Assembly (NCBI GenBank): GCA_017394605.1
Contig: JAFPXU010000003.1
Location: 1-49,835 of the forward strand
Source: Clostridia bacterium
GTDB taxonomy: Bacteria; Bacillota_A; Clostridia; Christensenellales; CAG-138
Direction of reading: 5' to 3'
DNA: 49,835 bases
Below, in pieces: positions 16,971 through 25,925 of this stretch (position 1 is the stretch's first letter; each line of letters starts with the position of its first letter). Under the pieces are notes generated by a model. That model was not told where the DNA came from and searched no databases. It saw only the letters and a list, made by a program, of their open reading frames with translations. Both the position numbers and the translations under genes were made by a program.

Positions 16971-19373
16971 ATGGCAAAACAACAGCAGCCTTTTGAAGAG
17001 AAGATACTGATCAAGAGCATGGACGATGTGATGCATGAGTCGATCATGCCTTACGCGGAGCATATCATCCTGGAGCGCGCGCTCCCGCGCGTCGAAGACG
17101 GTCTGAAACCGGTGCAGCGCAGGATCCTGTATACCATGAGCGAACTCGGGCTGACGCCCGACAAGCCGCACAGGAAGAGCGCGCGTATCGTGGGCGATTG
17201 CCTCGGTAAATATCATCCGCACGGCGATTCCTCCGTTTACGACGCCATGGTGCATCTTGCCCAGCCGTTCAACATGCGCGTGCCGCTGGTTGACGGTCAC
17301 GGGAATTTCGGTTCGATGGACGGGGATTCCGCCGCCGCCATGCGATACACGGAAGCGAGAATGACGGACGCTGCTCTCCAGCAGCTGCGTGATATCGACA
17401 AGGATACCGTGCATTTTTCCCTCAACTTCGACGACTCCACAAAAGAGCCCGACGTTCTGCCAGGAAGGTTTCCGAATCTTCTGGTCAACGGCGCGATGGG
17501 AATCGCGATCGGACTCGCCACGAACATTCCGCCGCACAATCCCGGAGAGGCGATCGACGCGGTGGTCGCGGTCATGGAGGATCCGGATATTTCGCTGGAC
17601 GATCTGATGAAGATCATCCCTGCTCCCGATTTCCCGACCGGTGCCTATCTGATCCGCTCTCCGGAGATCAGGGAAGCGTATGAAACGGGGCGCGGAAAGC
17701 TGGTCATGCGCGCCAAAACGCATATGGAAGACCAGAAGAACGGGAAAACGCTCATCGTGATCGACGAGTTCCCCTTCCAGATCAACAAGGCGTACGCGCT
17801 TCAGAAGATCCTGGACGTCACACAGGAGAAGAAAGCGCTTTTTGCGGGAATCGCCGATATCCGGGACGAGAGCGACCGGACGGGCATCCGCGCCGTCATC
17901 GAGATCAAGAAGGACTACGACGCGAATCTGATCCTGCAGTATCTGTTCAAATATACGGATCTGCAGTCGACGTTCGGTGTCAATATGGTCGCTATCGCGG
18001 ACGGAAAGCCCCAGCAGCTCGGCCTGAAGCAGATCATTGAGCATTATGTCGCGCATCAGCGGGACGTCGTGACAAGAAGAACCAGATACGAACTGGAAGC
18101 CGCGGAGCGGAGAGAACACATTTTGGCGGGACTTATGGTGGCCGTCAACAATCTCGACCGCGTGATCGCACTGATTCGTGCTTCCAAGTCCCCGAAAGAA
18201 GCCAAGGAAGCGCTGATGCGGGAATTCCTCCTGTCGGAAATCCAGGCGCAGGCGATCCTCGATCTCAGACTGCAGAAACTGACCAATCTGGAACTCCGGC
18301 TGATCGAGAAGGAATACGCGGATATTCTTGCCCTGCTCGGGGAACTGAAAGCGATTCTTTCCTCCGACAGGAAACTAACGGCCCTGATCAAAAAGGAGCT
18401 TCTTGCTATCAAAAAGCAGATCGACGATCCGAGGCGCACGGTACTGATCGACGACGAGCTGAACGTGATTACCAGGGAAGAAGAAGTCAAGCTTGTCGCG
18501 GAAGACGTTGTCGTTGCGGTCTGTGAAGGGATGCGGATCCGCAGGACTGCGGAAAAACAGTTCAATATCGGGCAGGTGGAGGAGGAGCCGATCGCGATCC
18601 TTCATACGGATACGTCCAAGCGCGTCCGGATGTTTACGAATCTCGGCGCGGTCATTTCGCTGCCGGTCGCGGAGATCCCGGAGACAAAGGGATCCGCGAA
18701 ATCCGCGAATCTTGCCTCCATCGTCCAGTTCGACAACCATGAATCCATCGTAGCGGTATTCGACGATTCGAACGAGGGAAGCTATCTGTTCAGCACGGCG
18801 CAGGGATTTGTGAAACGGAGTCCCGCGGACGAGTACCAGCTGAAGGTGAAGAAGACGACGGGAATGAACCTGAAAAAGGACGATACCGTAATCTCCGTCT
18901 GCAGAGACAACGGGAAGGGGAGCATCCTGATGCTGACGGCGTCAGGCATGAGCATCCGTTTCGATGCGGAATCGGTTCCGACGACCGGCCGCGTCAGCGG
19001 AGGCGTTCACGGCATCAAAGCGGCTCCGGGCGATCCCGTGATCTTTTCGGAACAGGTGGACGAGGAAGGCGAACTGCTGGTCATTACGGACCGGGGATAC
19101 GGAAAACGGACTCTGCTGTTCGACTACGAACTTCAGGGGAGAAACGGAAAAGGCGTCAGGACGTTCGACTTCAAGAAAAACGGGTCCAACGGAACACGGA
19201 TCGCTTCCGCGCTGTATGTTACGGTCCCCTATGAGTTCAAGGTGATCCAGAGACACGGTTCTGAAACCATGTTTTCCACGGAACAGGTGCGGATCGCAGA
19301 TAAGATGAGCAAAGGCTTCTTGATGGTCGCGGTGATTCTTGACGATGACGTCGTTTCAGTCAAAAAGGTTTGA
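16971..19373 (+). CDS. parC: type IIA DNA topoisomerase subunit A (ParC/GyrA)
   Basis: DNA-cleaving subunit. The catalytic tyrosine is Y126 in [10 protein letters not shown]. The quinolone-determining region reads HGDSSVYDA (84-92), with the Ser and Asp typical of susceptible enzymes. A C-terminal beta-pinwheel (about 490-795) is present. At the place of the GyrA box it reads QGRNGKG instead of QRRGGKG, so DNA wrapping may be weakened. Together with the ParE-like partner this suggests a topoisomerase IV or second gyrase-like enzyme, though [10 protein letters not shown] is GyrA-like. The length is 800. It begins 12 bases after the B subunit, in one operon. Confidence 0.93.
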   Translation: MAKQQQPFEEKILIKSMDDVMHESIMPYAEHIILERALPRVEDGLKPVQRRILYTMSELGLTPDKPHRKSARIVGDCLGKYHPHGDSSVYDAMVHLAQPFNMRVPLVDGHGNFGSMDGDSAAAMRYTEARMTDAALQQLRDIDKDTVHFSLNFDDSTKEPDVLPGRFPNLLVNGAMGIAIGLATNIPPHNPGEAIDAVVAVMEDPDISLDDLMKIIPAPDFPTGAYLIRSPEIREAYETGRGKLVMRAKTHMEDQKNGKTLIVIDEFPFQINKAYALQKILDVTQEKKALFAGIADIRDESDRTGIRAVIEIKKDYDANLILQYLFKYTDLQSTFGVNMVAIADGKPQQLGLKQIIEHYVAHQRDVVTRRTRYELEAAERREHILAGLMVAVNNLDRVIALIRASKSPKEAKEALMREFLLSEIQAQAILDLRLQKLTNLELRLIEKEYADILALLGELKAILSSDRKLTALIKKELLAIKKQIDDPRRTVLIDDELNVITREEEVKLVAEDVVVAVCEGMRIRRTAEKQFNIGQVEEEPIAILHTDTSKRVRMFTNLGAVISLPVAEIPETKGSAKSANLASIVQFDNHESIVAVFDDSNEGSYLFSTAQGFVKRSPADEYQLKVKKTTGMNLKKDDTVISVCRDNGKGSILMLTASGMSIRFDAESVPTTGRVSGGVHGIKAAPGDPVIFSEQVDEEGELLVITDRGYGKRTLLFDYELQGRNGKGVRTFDFKKNGSNGTRIASALYVTVPYEFKVIQRHGSETMFSTEQVRIADKMSKGFLMVAVILDDDVVSVKKV

Positions 19374-19462
19374 CGCCCTGTCTGGAATCCCGGAGATGCG
19401 TTTCTTCATCGGTTTCAACGGAATCCATGTTCCATGGTAAAAGCCCTGCTGGGGGAGTATCA

Positions 19463-21235
19463 ATGAATCAAACGAGCTCAAATATCAAACTGCTCAGCAG
19501 AACGATGTTCCGGCTTCTGCCGGTCCAGATCCTGATGTCGGTTGTCGGAGCCGTCAATGGTTTTGTTTCCAGTTATTTTGCCAGTAACTTTGTCAGCGTC
19601 AAAGCCGTTAGCGCCGTCGGAATATACGGACCGGTCGGTTTGCTGGTCGGCGCGATCAGCACGATGCTGGTAGGCGGCGCCGTGGTCATGTGCGGCAAAT
19701 ACATCGGAGAGAACAGGAAGGAGAGATCTCAGAATGTTGTCGCGCTGAGTCTTTTGCTTTCCTCAATCGTCGCGGTCTTGTTCACGGTGCTGTTTGTCAT
19801 ATTTGGTCTTTTCGACCTGACCGGTTTTCTGACGCGGGACGCCGAACTGAGGCCGCTCTTCAACAGGTATCTTCTGGGACAGTCCGTCGGCGTGTTTCCA
19901 TCTATGATCGGGAATCTGCTGTTCGCGTTTCTTTCTCTGGAGAATAAAACCTGCAGAGGCATCGTCGCCAGTGTCGCTTACGCTGTCTCGAACATCGTGC
20001 TGACTTATCTGTTCATCTGCGTGTTCAGGATGGGGGAATTCGGGCTCGCGCTCGCGTCCTCGCTCGGAATGTGGGCTTACTGCGGGGTGGAAGCGTCGTA
20101 TTTCCTTTCAAAGAAATCGCATTTCAAAGTCTCTCTGGAAGGTTTGGATTGGAAAGAATCCGCAGGCATTCTGCGCATCGGGTTCCCCGGAGCGGCGACG
20201 AATGCTTATCAGACGGTCCGCGGCTTTATCGTCAACGCTTTGATCCTGACTTTTGTCGGAAGCGCGGGAATTGCCGCGTTTGCTGCCTCGGACAACCTGA
20301 TGAGAATGTTCTGGTCGATCCCTGCGGGGATGATGGCCGTCAGCCGTATGATGATGAGCGTCAGCGTCGGGGAGGAAGACAGAGAATCGCTCAAAGACGC
20401 CATGCGGGTGATGTTCAGACGGTTTCTGCCGCTGATGTGCGGTGTCGCGGCATTTCTGATCGTCTTCGCTGTTCCGCTGACCAGAATCTATTATAAGGAC
20501 GCCTCGGATCCGGTCTATATGATGACCGTGTGGGCACTGAGGATCATTCCTTTCTGCATGCCCCTTAGCGTGATATGCATGCATTTTATCTGCTACGGGC
20601 AGACGATCGGGAAAAACGGTCTCGTACATGTCCTCTCCGTAGTGGACGGCGTTCTCTCTGTGGCGGGATTCACCGCGCTGCTCATCCGTTCGATGGGAAT
20701 GAACAGCGTTTATGTGGCGAACGTTCTGAACGGTATCTCCACGACGCTTGTGGTTGTGATTTATTCCATACTGAAGAAAAAGCGTTTTCCGAGGAATATG
20801 GATGACCTGATGGTAATCCCGGACGGTTTCGGCGTTCCGGAGAGCGAGCGGATGGATCTTTCCGTTCATGAGATACGGGAGGTCGTGGAGATCTCCCGAC
20901 GGGTGCAGGACTTCTGTCTGGAGAAGGGGATCGACCGCCGCAGGGCGTATCTTGCAGGCCTTTCCATGGAGGAGATGGCCGGGAACGTGGTTGATCACGG
21001 GTTTGCAAAGGACAGGAAAAAGCATACGATCGATATCCGCGTGGTGCATAAGGACGAGACCGTGATTCTCAGGATCAAGGACGACTGCGTCCCGTTCGAT
21101 CCGGGTGAACGTATCAGGATCGCAAACAGCGAGGATCCAGCGGCGAACATCGGCTTAAAAATGGTTTTCAAGATTGCCGAGAGCGTCCAGTATCAGAATA
21201 TTTTGGGCATGAACGTTGTGACGATCAAAATCTGA
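19463..21235 (+). CDS. MATE-family transporter fused to RsbW-type ATPase domain
   Basis: A 590-residue protein. Residues about 1-440 form a twelve-helix MATE-type (multidrug/oligosaccharidyl-lipid exporter superfamily) membrane domain. Residues about 450-590 are a GHKL ATPase of the anti-sigma/RsbW type: N-box GLSMEEMAGNVVDHG, then RIKDDCVPFDP and NIGLKMV. The start at 19463 has GGGGAG upstream; the open frame begins earlier by overlapping the topoisomerase stop. The plain reading is an exporter whose activity or signalling is coupled to a serine-kinase-like ATPase; a role as membrane-bound regulator is possible. The G1 box has DDC where DxG is usual. The substrate is unknown. A terminator follows. 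Confidence 0.85.
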   Translation: MNQTSSNIKLLSRTMFRLLPVQILMSVVGAVNGFVSSYFASNFVSVKAVSAVGIYGPVGLLVGAISTMLVGGAVVMCGKYIGENRKERSQNVVALSLLLSSIVAVLFTVLFVIFGLFDLTGFLTRDAELRPLFNRYLLGQSVGVFPSMIGNLLFAFLSLENKTCRGIVASVAYAVSNIVLTYLFICVFRMGEFGLALASSLGMWAYCGVEASYFLSKKSHFKVSLEGLDWKESAGILRIGFPGAATNAYQTVRGFIVNALILTFVGSAGIAAFAASDNLMRMFWSIPAGMMAVSRMMMSVSVGEEDRESLKDAMRVMFRRFLPLMCGVAAFLIVFAVPLTRIYYKDASDPVYMMTVWALRIIPFCMPLSVICMHFICYGQTIGKNGLVHVLSVVDGVLSVAGFTALLIRSMGMNSVYVANVLNGISTTLVVVIYSILKKKRFPRNMDDLMVIPDGFGVPESERMDLSVHEIREVVEISRRVQDFCLEKGIDRRRAYLAGLSMEEMAGNVVDHGFAKDRKKHTIDIRVVHKDETVILRIKDDCVPFDPGERIRIANSEDPAANIGLKMVFKIAESVQYQNILGMNVVTIKI

Positions 21236-21253
21236 CATAATGAACAGGCTTAT

Positions 21254-21282
21254 AAAGGCGGACCGCTGGGTCCGCCCTTTTT
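21254..21282 (+). terminator. terminator after MATE-ATPase gene
   Basis: GGCGGACC-GCTG-GGTCCGCC (21257-21276) is an 8-bp perfect stem followed by C and five T residues, 18 bases past the stop. Confidence 0.9.
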
Positions 21283-21354
21283 ACGCGCTGCGCTCCCGAC
21301 ACTGTGCGCATGGATCACTGCCGGTCTTTGAAAAGTGAACATTGTGAAGCAAAT

Positions 21355-21384
21355 TTGACATTGCGATGAATGGAGTGATAAGAT
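21355..21384 (+). promoter_or_regulatory. predicted promoter of E2-like gene
   Basis: A perfect TTGACA (21355-21360) and TAAGAT (21379-21384) are 18 bases apart, with TGA before the -10. Transcription would start near 21391, which argues against the GTG at 21391 as a start codon. Confidence 0.7.
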
Positions 21385-21435
21385 GCTTTCGTGTTTTATT
21401 TCCCCGAAATGGGATATTGGAGGTTTTTTATCCAG

Positions 21436-22332
21436 ATGAAGTTTACAAAGAGGAAGGGATTCGGCGACAGGATCGATGCGGATATTATCCGCGGGCTTGA
21501 CGGAATGCATGTCATCATGCCGCTGATGATGAAGAACAGGACCGACAACGAGGCTTTCCTGCAGATTTCCGTCGAAACGGAAAAGCTGGACGCCTGGCTC
21601 CGCGCAAAGAACGACGCCAATCCCGAACACCGCTATACCATCTTTCAGGCCGTACTCGCTGCGGTCGGCAGAACGATCCAGATGCGGCCGCGGATGAATA
21701 CGTTCATCAAGGGCGAGCGGTATTATCAGAGAAACAGCATCCAGTTTTCCTTTATAGCGAAAAAGGCTTTTTCGGATTCCGGAGAAGAGGCAATCGCGAT
21801 TATGGACTATGATCCCGAGAGCAAAAAGAGCAGTATCGATGAGATGCACGACAAGCTGTGCTCGTTCGTTTACGATCTCCGCCACAATGACAAGACGGAC
21901 GCGACAACGGATATTATCGGTTCGCTGAACAAGCTTCCCTTCTTTATTTTCCGCTTTGTTATCTGGCTCCTTTCCTGGCTGGACAATCACGGCATCATGC
22001 CGAAGGCGCTTTTAAAGGAGGATCCGTACGCGAGCACGGTATTCCTTTCCAATATCGGTTCCCTGAAACTGGCGGCAGGTTATCATCACCTGGCAAACTG
22101 GGGCACCAACTCCGTGTTTATCATTCTGGGTGAGGAGACCAAGGCGGAGATTCTGCAGCCGGACGGATCCAAGAGAATGACGTCAAAGATCGACATGGGC
22201 ATCACGCTGGACGAGCGTATCGCCGACGGCTATTATTTCGCAAAGACCGCGCGTCTGATCAATTATCTGCTGAACAATCCGGAACTTCTGGACAAGCCCT
22301 GCTGCGAGCAGATCGTATACGAGGAGAAATAA
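21436..22332 (+). CDS. stand-alone 2-oxoacid dehydrogenase E2 catalytic-domain-like protein
   Basis: A 298-residue protein resembling the chloramphenicol-acetyltransferase-like catalytic domain of E2 acyltransferases, without lipoyl or E1/E3-binding domains. Family marks are FLSNIGSL (about 203-210) and the terminal DxRxxDG motif, which here reads DERIADG (259-265). The catalytic histidine of DHRxxDG is glutamate 260. A hydrophobic stretch (about 169-182) could touch the membrane. No E1, E3 or lipoate gene is near. ATG 21436 is chosen because TTGGAGG lies 12 bases upstream and the promoter leaves little leader for 21391; ATG 21409 is an alternative. Function unknown; it may be a binding or divergent acyltransferase. 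Confidence 0.8.
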   Translation: MKFTKRKGFGDRIDADIIRGLDGMHVIMPLMMKNRTDNEAFLQISVETEKLDAWLRAKNDANPEHRYTIFQAVLAAVGRTIQMRPRMNTFIKGERYYQRNSIQFSFIAKKAFSDSGEEAIAIMDYDPESKKSSIDEMHDKLCSFVYDLRHNDKTDATTDIIGSLNKLPFFIFRFVIWLLSWLDNHGIMPKALLKEDPYASTVFLSNIGSLKLAAGYHHLANWGTNSVFIILGEETKAEILQPDGSKRMTSKIDMGITLDERIADGYYFAKTARLINYLLNNPELLDKPCCEQIVYEEK

Positions 22333-22475
22333 ACTGCCGTATCTTCGATAATCGGAAACGGATCCACCGGAAATGTTACGGAACGAGGGAGATTCTGTTA
22401 CGTTTTGGGAAGCGGGAGATTCCGGAATCGGTTTGATGGTAACATGATTTCATCAGCTTATAGGAGGATGAATCC

Positions 22476-23561
22476 ATGAAAGGAAGAAAACAGTTAATTC
22501 TCATCGCGCTTGCGGTAATGCTGCTCGTGTCGGGCTGCAGCGCAAAACAAGCGTCGTACGTGTCCGCTCCGGCGGCAGCCGCTGAAATGGCTTACGCGGA
22601 TGATTACGAATACTATGCGGAGGCGCCCGCTGCCGCGGCTTACGGGTCTTCCAACAGTATGACGTCGTATGAAGAGAAGAAGCCGGAGCCTGAACCCGAA
22701 CAGACCGCAGAATACGGGAAGAAGATCATCTACAACGGATACATGACGATCCGCGCGGATGACCCCTCGGAAGCGCTGAACTCCATCAAGGTCATGTGCG
22801 AGAGCGCGGGCGGTTATCTTTCGAGTTCCTATTCGCGGACCAATGGGAACGGTTCTGCCTACGCTACGGCCACGTTCCGCATTCCGGCGGATAAGCTGGA
22901 GCAGTTCATGGCGGATATCGCCACGGTAGGCGAGCAGACAGAATCGAACATCAGCTCCGATGATATCACCCAGAGCTACTACGATATTCAGGCAAGGCTG
23001 AATTCCGCGAAAGCGGAGGAGCAGCAGCTGCTTGCGCTGTACGACAAGTGCGAGAGTATCGAGGACATCCTGAAAGTGAGAGAGCAGCTGGCATCTGTCC
23101 GCAGCCAGATCGAGAGCTATCAGGCGACTATCAACGTATGGAACAGTCAGGTTTCCTACGCAACGCTTGAACTGACTATCCGTGAAACGGAAAAAACGCC
23201 CGTTCAGGAAAAGAAGCCTCTGATCGAAGTCTGGAAGGCTTCGGACGTGTGGAACAAGATGAAGACCGGCGTGCAGAACAGCGGGAGATTTCTTCTGAAC
23301 GCGCTGTACGCGATCGGAATCTTCCTTGCATATCTGATCGTGCCGGTTGTGATTCTCGGCGGCATCGGCGTCGGCCTCTATTTCCTGTTCCGTCCGGCGG
23401 TCAGAAAGCATCGTGAGAAAGTCCGGGCAAGGCAGGAACAGCAGATCGCCGAGCGGGAAAGAAGGAAAGCCGAGCGGGCAAAAAAGAGCGCGGAGTCCGC
23501 GCAGAAAGCGGTTCCGGATACGGAGAACAAAGAGGAAAATCAGGAGAAAACGGAAGCATAG
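22476..23561 (+). CDS. DUF4349 membrane-anchored lipoprotein
   Basis: A 361-residue exported protein. A lipoprotein signal ends at VSGC (Cys21). After a low-complexity Ala/Tyr/Glu linker comes the DUF4349 region (about 88-235, from YNGYMTIRADD to LELTIRE) with a long coiled-coil segment (about 170-225). A membrane segment (about 278-305) and a highly charged Lys/Glu/Ala-rich tail follow. AGGAGG lies eight bases before the ATG. The family has no established function; members are lipoproteins with a C-terminal membrane helix. The next gene starts 30 bases on, so the two are probably co-transcribed. Confidence 0.85.
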   Translation: MKGRKQLILIALAVMLLVSGCSAKQASYVSAPAAAAEMAYADDYEYYAEAPAAAAYGSSNSMTSYEEKKPEPEPEQTAEYGKKIIYNGYMTIRADDPSEALNSIKVMCESAGGYLSSSYSRTNGNGSAYATATFRIPADKLEQFMADIATVGEQTESNISSDDITQSYYDIQARLNSAKAEEQQLLALYDKCESIEDILKVREQLASVRSQIESYQATINVWNSQVSYATLELTIRETEKTPVQEKKPLIEVWKASDVWNKMKTGVQNSGRFLLNALYAIGIFLAYLIVPVVILGGIGVGLYFLFRPAVRKHREKVRARQEQQIAERERRKAERAKKSAESAQKAVPDTENKEENQEKTEA

Positions 23562-23591
23562 CTTTCGATAATGGAAAAACGGGAGTGGAAA

Positions 23592-24719
23592 ATGGTAGAG
23601 GTCAGGACGGTTGAGACAAAAAAGGACATCAGGACATTCGTAGAGTATCCTAAAAAACTGTATAAAGGGAATCCCTGTTATGTACCGGATCTGATTGCGA
23701 GCAGAATGGAAGACTTTGACCCGGAGCGCAATCCGGCGTTTGAGTACTGCGACGCAAAGTGTTTTCTGGCGTACCGGGATGGTGAACTTGCAGGCAGGAT
23801 CGCGGCGATCCACAACACGAAGGCGAATCAGAAATTCGGCAAGAATTATCTGACAATCTCCTCCATCGATTTTATCGATGACGATGAGGTCGTAGACGCT
23901 CTGTTCAAAGCCGCTTTTGACTGGGGCAGAGAGAAGCACGGATGCACGCTGGTGCACGGGCCGCTTGGGTTTTCGGATATGGATCCCGAAGGAATGCTCG
24001 TGGACGGATTCGATAGGATGGGGCTTTACTATACCTATTACAACTATCCCTACTATATCCGCCAGATGGAGCGCATGGGCTTTTCAAAGGAAGTGGACTG
24101 GGTCGAATGCAGGATCACGATCCCGGATCAGCCCATCCCGCGCCTGACAAAGATCAGCAACGAGGTGCTGAAGCGGAAAAAGCTGCACATCATCGAACTG
24201 GGGGCAAAGGAAAAACCGATCGCCGAACTGGCCGAGGACATGTTCAAACTGTGGAACGAGACGTACCTGGCGCTGTTCGGAGTCGTGCCCATGACAAGAA
24301 AACAGGTCGAGAAATATACGGCTGAGTTTCTTCCCGTTCTGAACAAGCGGACCACCTGCTTCGTGTATAATGACGAGGGCGATATGGTCGCTTTCGGAAT
24401 CTGCTCTCCCGCTCTCGAGAAGGCCCAGCGCCAAAACGGGGGCAGATTGTTCCCGCTCGGGTGGATCCCGATGCTGCAGGCGTTAAAGGGCAGAAACGAT
24501 ACGGTCGATCTGCTGCTGATTGCCGTCAGACCGGATCTGCAGATGAGCGGGATCAACGCGGTCGTTATAGACAATCTGCTTGGAAAGATGATCAAGAACC
24601 ATGTCAAATACGCGGAAACCGGTCCTATGCTGGAGCTGAACGATAAGGTGCAGTCGCAGCTGAAACTGTTCGAACACGAGCAGCATAAACGGCGCCGCTG
24701 CTGGGTGCGCGATTTGTGA
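23592..24719 (+). CDS. GNAT-like acyltransferase superfamily protein
   Basis: A cytoplasmic protein of 375 residues with no signal or membrane segment. FLAYRDGELAGRIAAIHN near residue 57 is the beta-4/motif A style strand-loop of a GNAT fold, and a second, C-terminal GNAT-like half (about 190-365) contains DMVAFGICS and LLIAVRPDLQMSGINAVV. It resembles the uncharacterised clostridial family that begins VxxVETKKDxxxFVxxPxxLYKGNPxYVP. ATG 23592 is chosen because GGGAG lies six bases upstream; ATG 23571 is also possible. Substrate and role are unknown. It is followed by a strong bidirectional terminator. Confidence 0.75.
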   Translation: MVEVRTVETKKDIRTFVEYPKKLYKGNPCYVPDLIASRMEDFDPERNPAFEYCDAKCFLAYRDGELAGRIAAIHNTKANQKFGKNYLTISSIDFIDDDEVVDALFKAAFDWGREKHGCTLVHGPLGFSDMDPEGMLVDGFDRMGLYYTYYNYPYYIRQMERMGFSKEVDWVECRITIPDQPIPRLTKISNEVLKRKKLHIIELGAKEKPIAELAEDMFKLWNETYLALFGVVPMTRKQVEKYTAEFLPVLNKRTTCFVYNDEGDMVAFGICSPALEKAQRQNGGRLFPLGWIPMLQALKGRNDTVDLLLIAVRPDLQMSGINAVVIDNLLGKMIKNHVKYAETGPMLELNDKVQSQLKLFEHEQHKRRRCWVRDL

Positions 24720-24736
24720 TAGTGACCATTCTTGAA

Positions 24737-24772
24737 ATAATAACGGGGCGCCGGAAGGCGTCCCGTTATTAT
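24737..24772. terminator. bidirectional terminator
   Basis: A 16-bp stem with one G-U pair and a GGAA loop, flanked by ATAATAA and TTATTAT arms, lies between the convergent GNAT-like gene and the secreted protein gene. The arms give A/T-rich tails in both directions. Confidence 0.9.
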
Positions 24773-24787
24773 GAGATAGGCTGATCA

Positions 24788-25528
24788 TCAGAAAGGGATA
24801 TTCTCACTGTATTCACTGAAAACAAGCGGGAGGGAACTTGTGAACATCTCAGAGATACTCATCAGCACTCCCTCAGGATCCTGTTCAGTCGTTCCATCGT
24901 CAATCAAAGTTGCTTTCTTCACCTTATCTCCGCCGGAATAAGTCAGCTGAAAGATGAACGTGTTAGGATTTTTCTTATGGTACATGTCAATATAGTAAAA
25001 ACTCTCATTTATATCGTAAAAGTTTTCGGAGTATACGATGCAGCCTGCTGATGGCCATACGGAAACAAACATATTGTTGCTCTTGATATCTAAATAGGAC
25101 ATGGCATTACGTTCAAAATCCCAGTAATAGAAGGTGCAGTTGCCTTTCGTGATGTAATGCCGTTCGCCGTCCTTATTCAAATGCTTGCAGTTCCCGACGT
25201 CGATGCCGTTTTTACCGTTGTCCTTGTCAATAATCAGTTCCGGAATACCGTCACTGTTAAGATCATACCAGCATACATATATCGGCTCCGACTGCTTTGA
25301 CTTGATGTCCTGGATTGTCCAGCCGACCCATTTCAAGAACTCCTCATAAGCTTTCCAATCCGTCTCATTATTCCAACCGTCGCCCCAATCGTCATCCCAA
25401 TTGTCAAATTCATACTTTGCACCTTTATCAGAGACGGGAGAATACGCTGCCAGTGCAGATGCCGGCACACAGGTTAGAATGCTGAAGATGATTCCGAAAA
25501 TAAGCATGGCAGAGATGATTCTTTTCAT
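24788..25528 (-). CDS. secreted protein of unknown function
   Basis: A 246-residue protein with a clear signal peptide (about 1-27, cleavage near ASALA). The mature N-terminus is rich in Asp, Trp and Asn (DNWDDDWGDGWNN). DLNSDGIPELIID (about 110-122) looks like a DxNxDG calcium loop as in dockerin and integrin-type repeats, but only one copy is present. I do not recognise the family. Its base composition is clearly more AT-rich than its neighbours, and it stands alone with its own promoter and terminator, so it may be a recent arrival (inference). GGGGGAG precedes the ATG. Confidence 0.75.
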   Translation of the reverse strand: MKRIISAMLIFGIIFSILTCVPASALAAYSPVSDKGAKYEFDNWDDDWGDGWNNETDWKAYEEFLKWVGWTIQDIKSKQSEPIYVCWYDLNSDGIPELIIDKDNGKNGIDVGNCKHLNKDGERHYITKGNCTFYYWDFERNAMSYLDIKSNNMFVSVWPSAGCIVYSENFYDINESFYYIDMYHKKNPNTFIFQLTYSGGDKVKKATLIDDGTTEQDPEGVLMSISEMFTSSLPLVFSEYSENIPF

Positions 25529-25863
25529 GATGGCTCCCCCTAACAGAAACTGTTTATGAAATCATTTAAGCATAGGGGAAGATGGAGGTCAACAGAATGT
25601 CACACGTAATGCGGCCGGGATCGTTATTGATGCGACTGATTATCCTGTTCCGATGCAGAGCATATAGAATGAGTGGGAAAAAGTGATCTGCGATTCGCTC
25701 TTCCTCCCTGTTGATGACTATGCTCATGTGATAAATCATTTCGAACTTTTTTTCAGCTTTTTCTGTATTTGTCGACTGAAAGCGGTAAACCGCAGTGCTG
25801 CAAGGTCAACTATGAACGTAAAAATAGAAACTTGGTGGTTAATGAGCATTCAAAAAGGATAAC
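25529..25863. other. gene-free AT-rich intergenic region
   Basis: Between the secreted protein gene and the thrS terminator I see only the minus-strand promoter at 25564-25592. Short open frames here lack ribosome sites and recognisable protein features. Confidence 0.6.
25564..25592 (-). promoter_or_regulatory. predicted promoter of secreted protein gene
   Basis: On the minus strand TTGACC (25592-25587), 17 bases, then TTAAAT (25569-25564) preceded by TGC, about 35 bases before the start codon. Confidence 0.6.
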
Positions 25864-25905
25864 AAAAAAAGGGATGCCGCGGAACAGTTCGTGGCATCCC
25901 TTTTT
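25864..25905 (-). terminator. terminator of thrS
   Basis: GGGATGCC (25871-25878) pairs with GGCATCCC (25893-25900), extended by an A-run/T-run on the two sides. On the minus strand the stem is followed by seven T residues, 20 bases past the thrS stop. Confidence 0.9.
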
Positions 25906-25925
25906 GACAGAAGATCCGAAACGGA

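Noticed and set aside
15432..18119. 895-residue open frame on the minus strand across parE and parC
   Set aside because: It spans two highly conserved genes in the opposite direction, has no recognisable domain and reflects the codon bias of a GC-rich gene pair.
22494..23957. 487-residue minus-strand open frame opposite the DUF4349 lipoprotein gene
   Set aside because: The plus strand has a lipoprotein signal, a DUF4349 region and a strong ribosome site; the minus frame has none of these.
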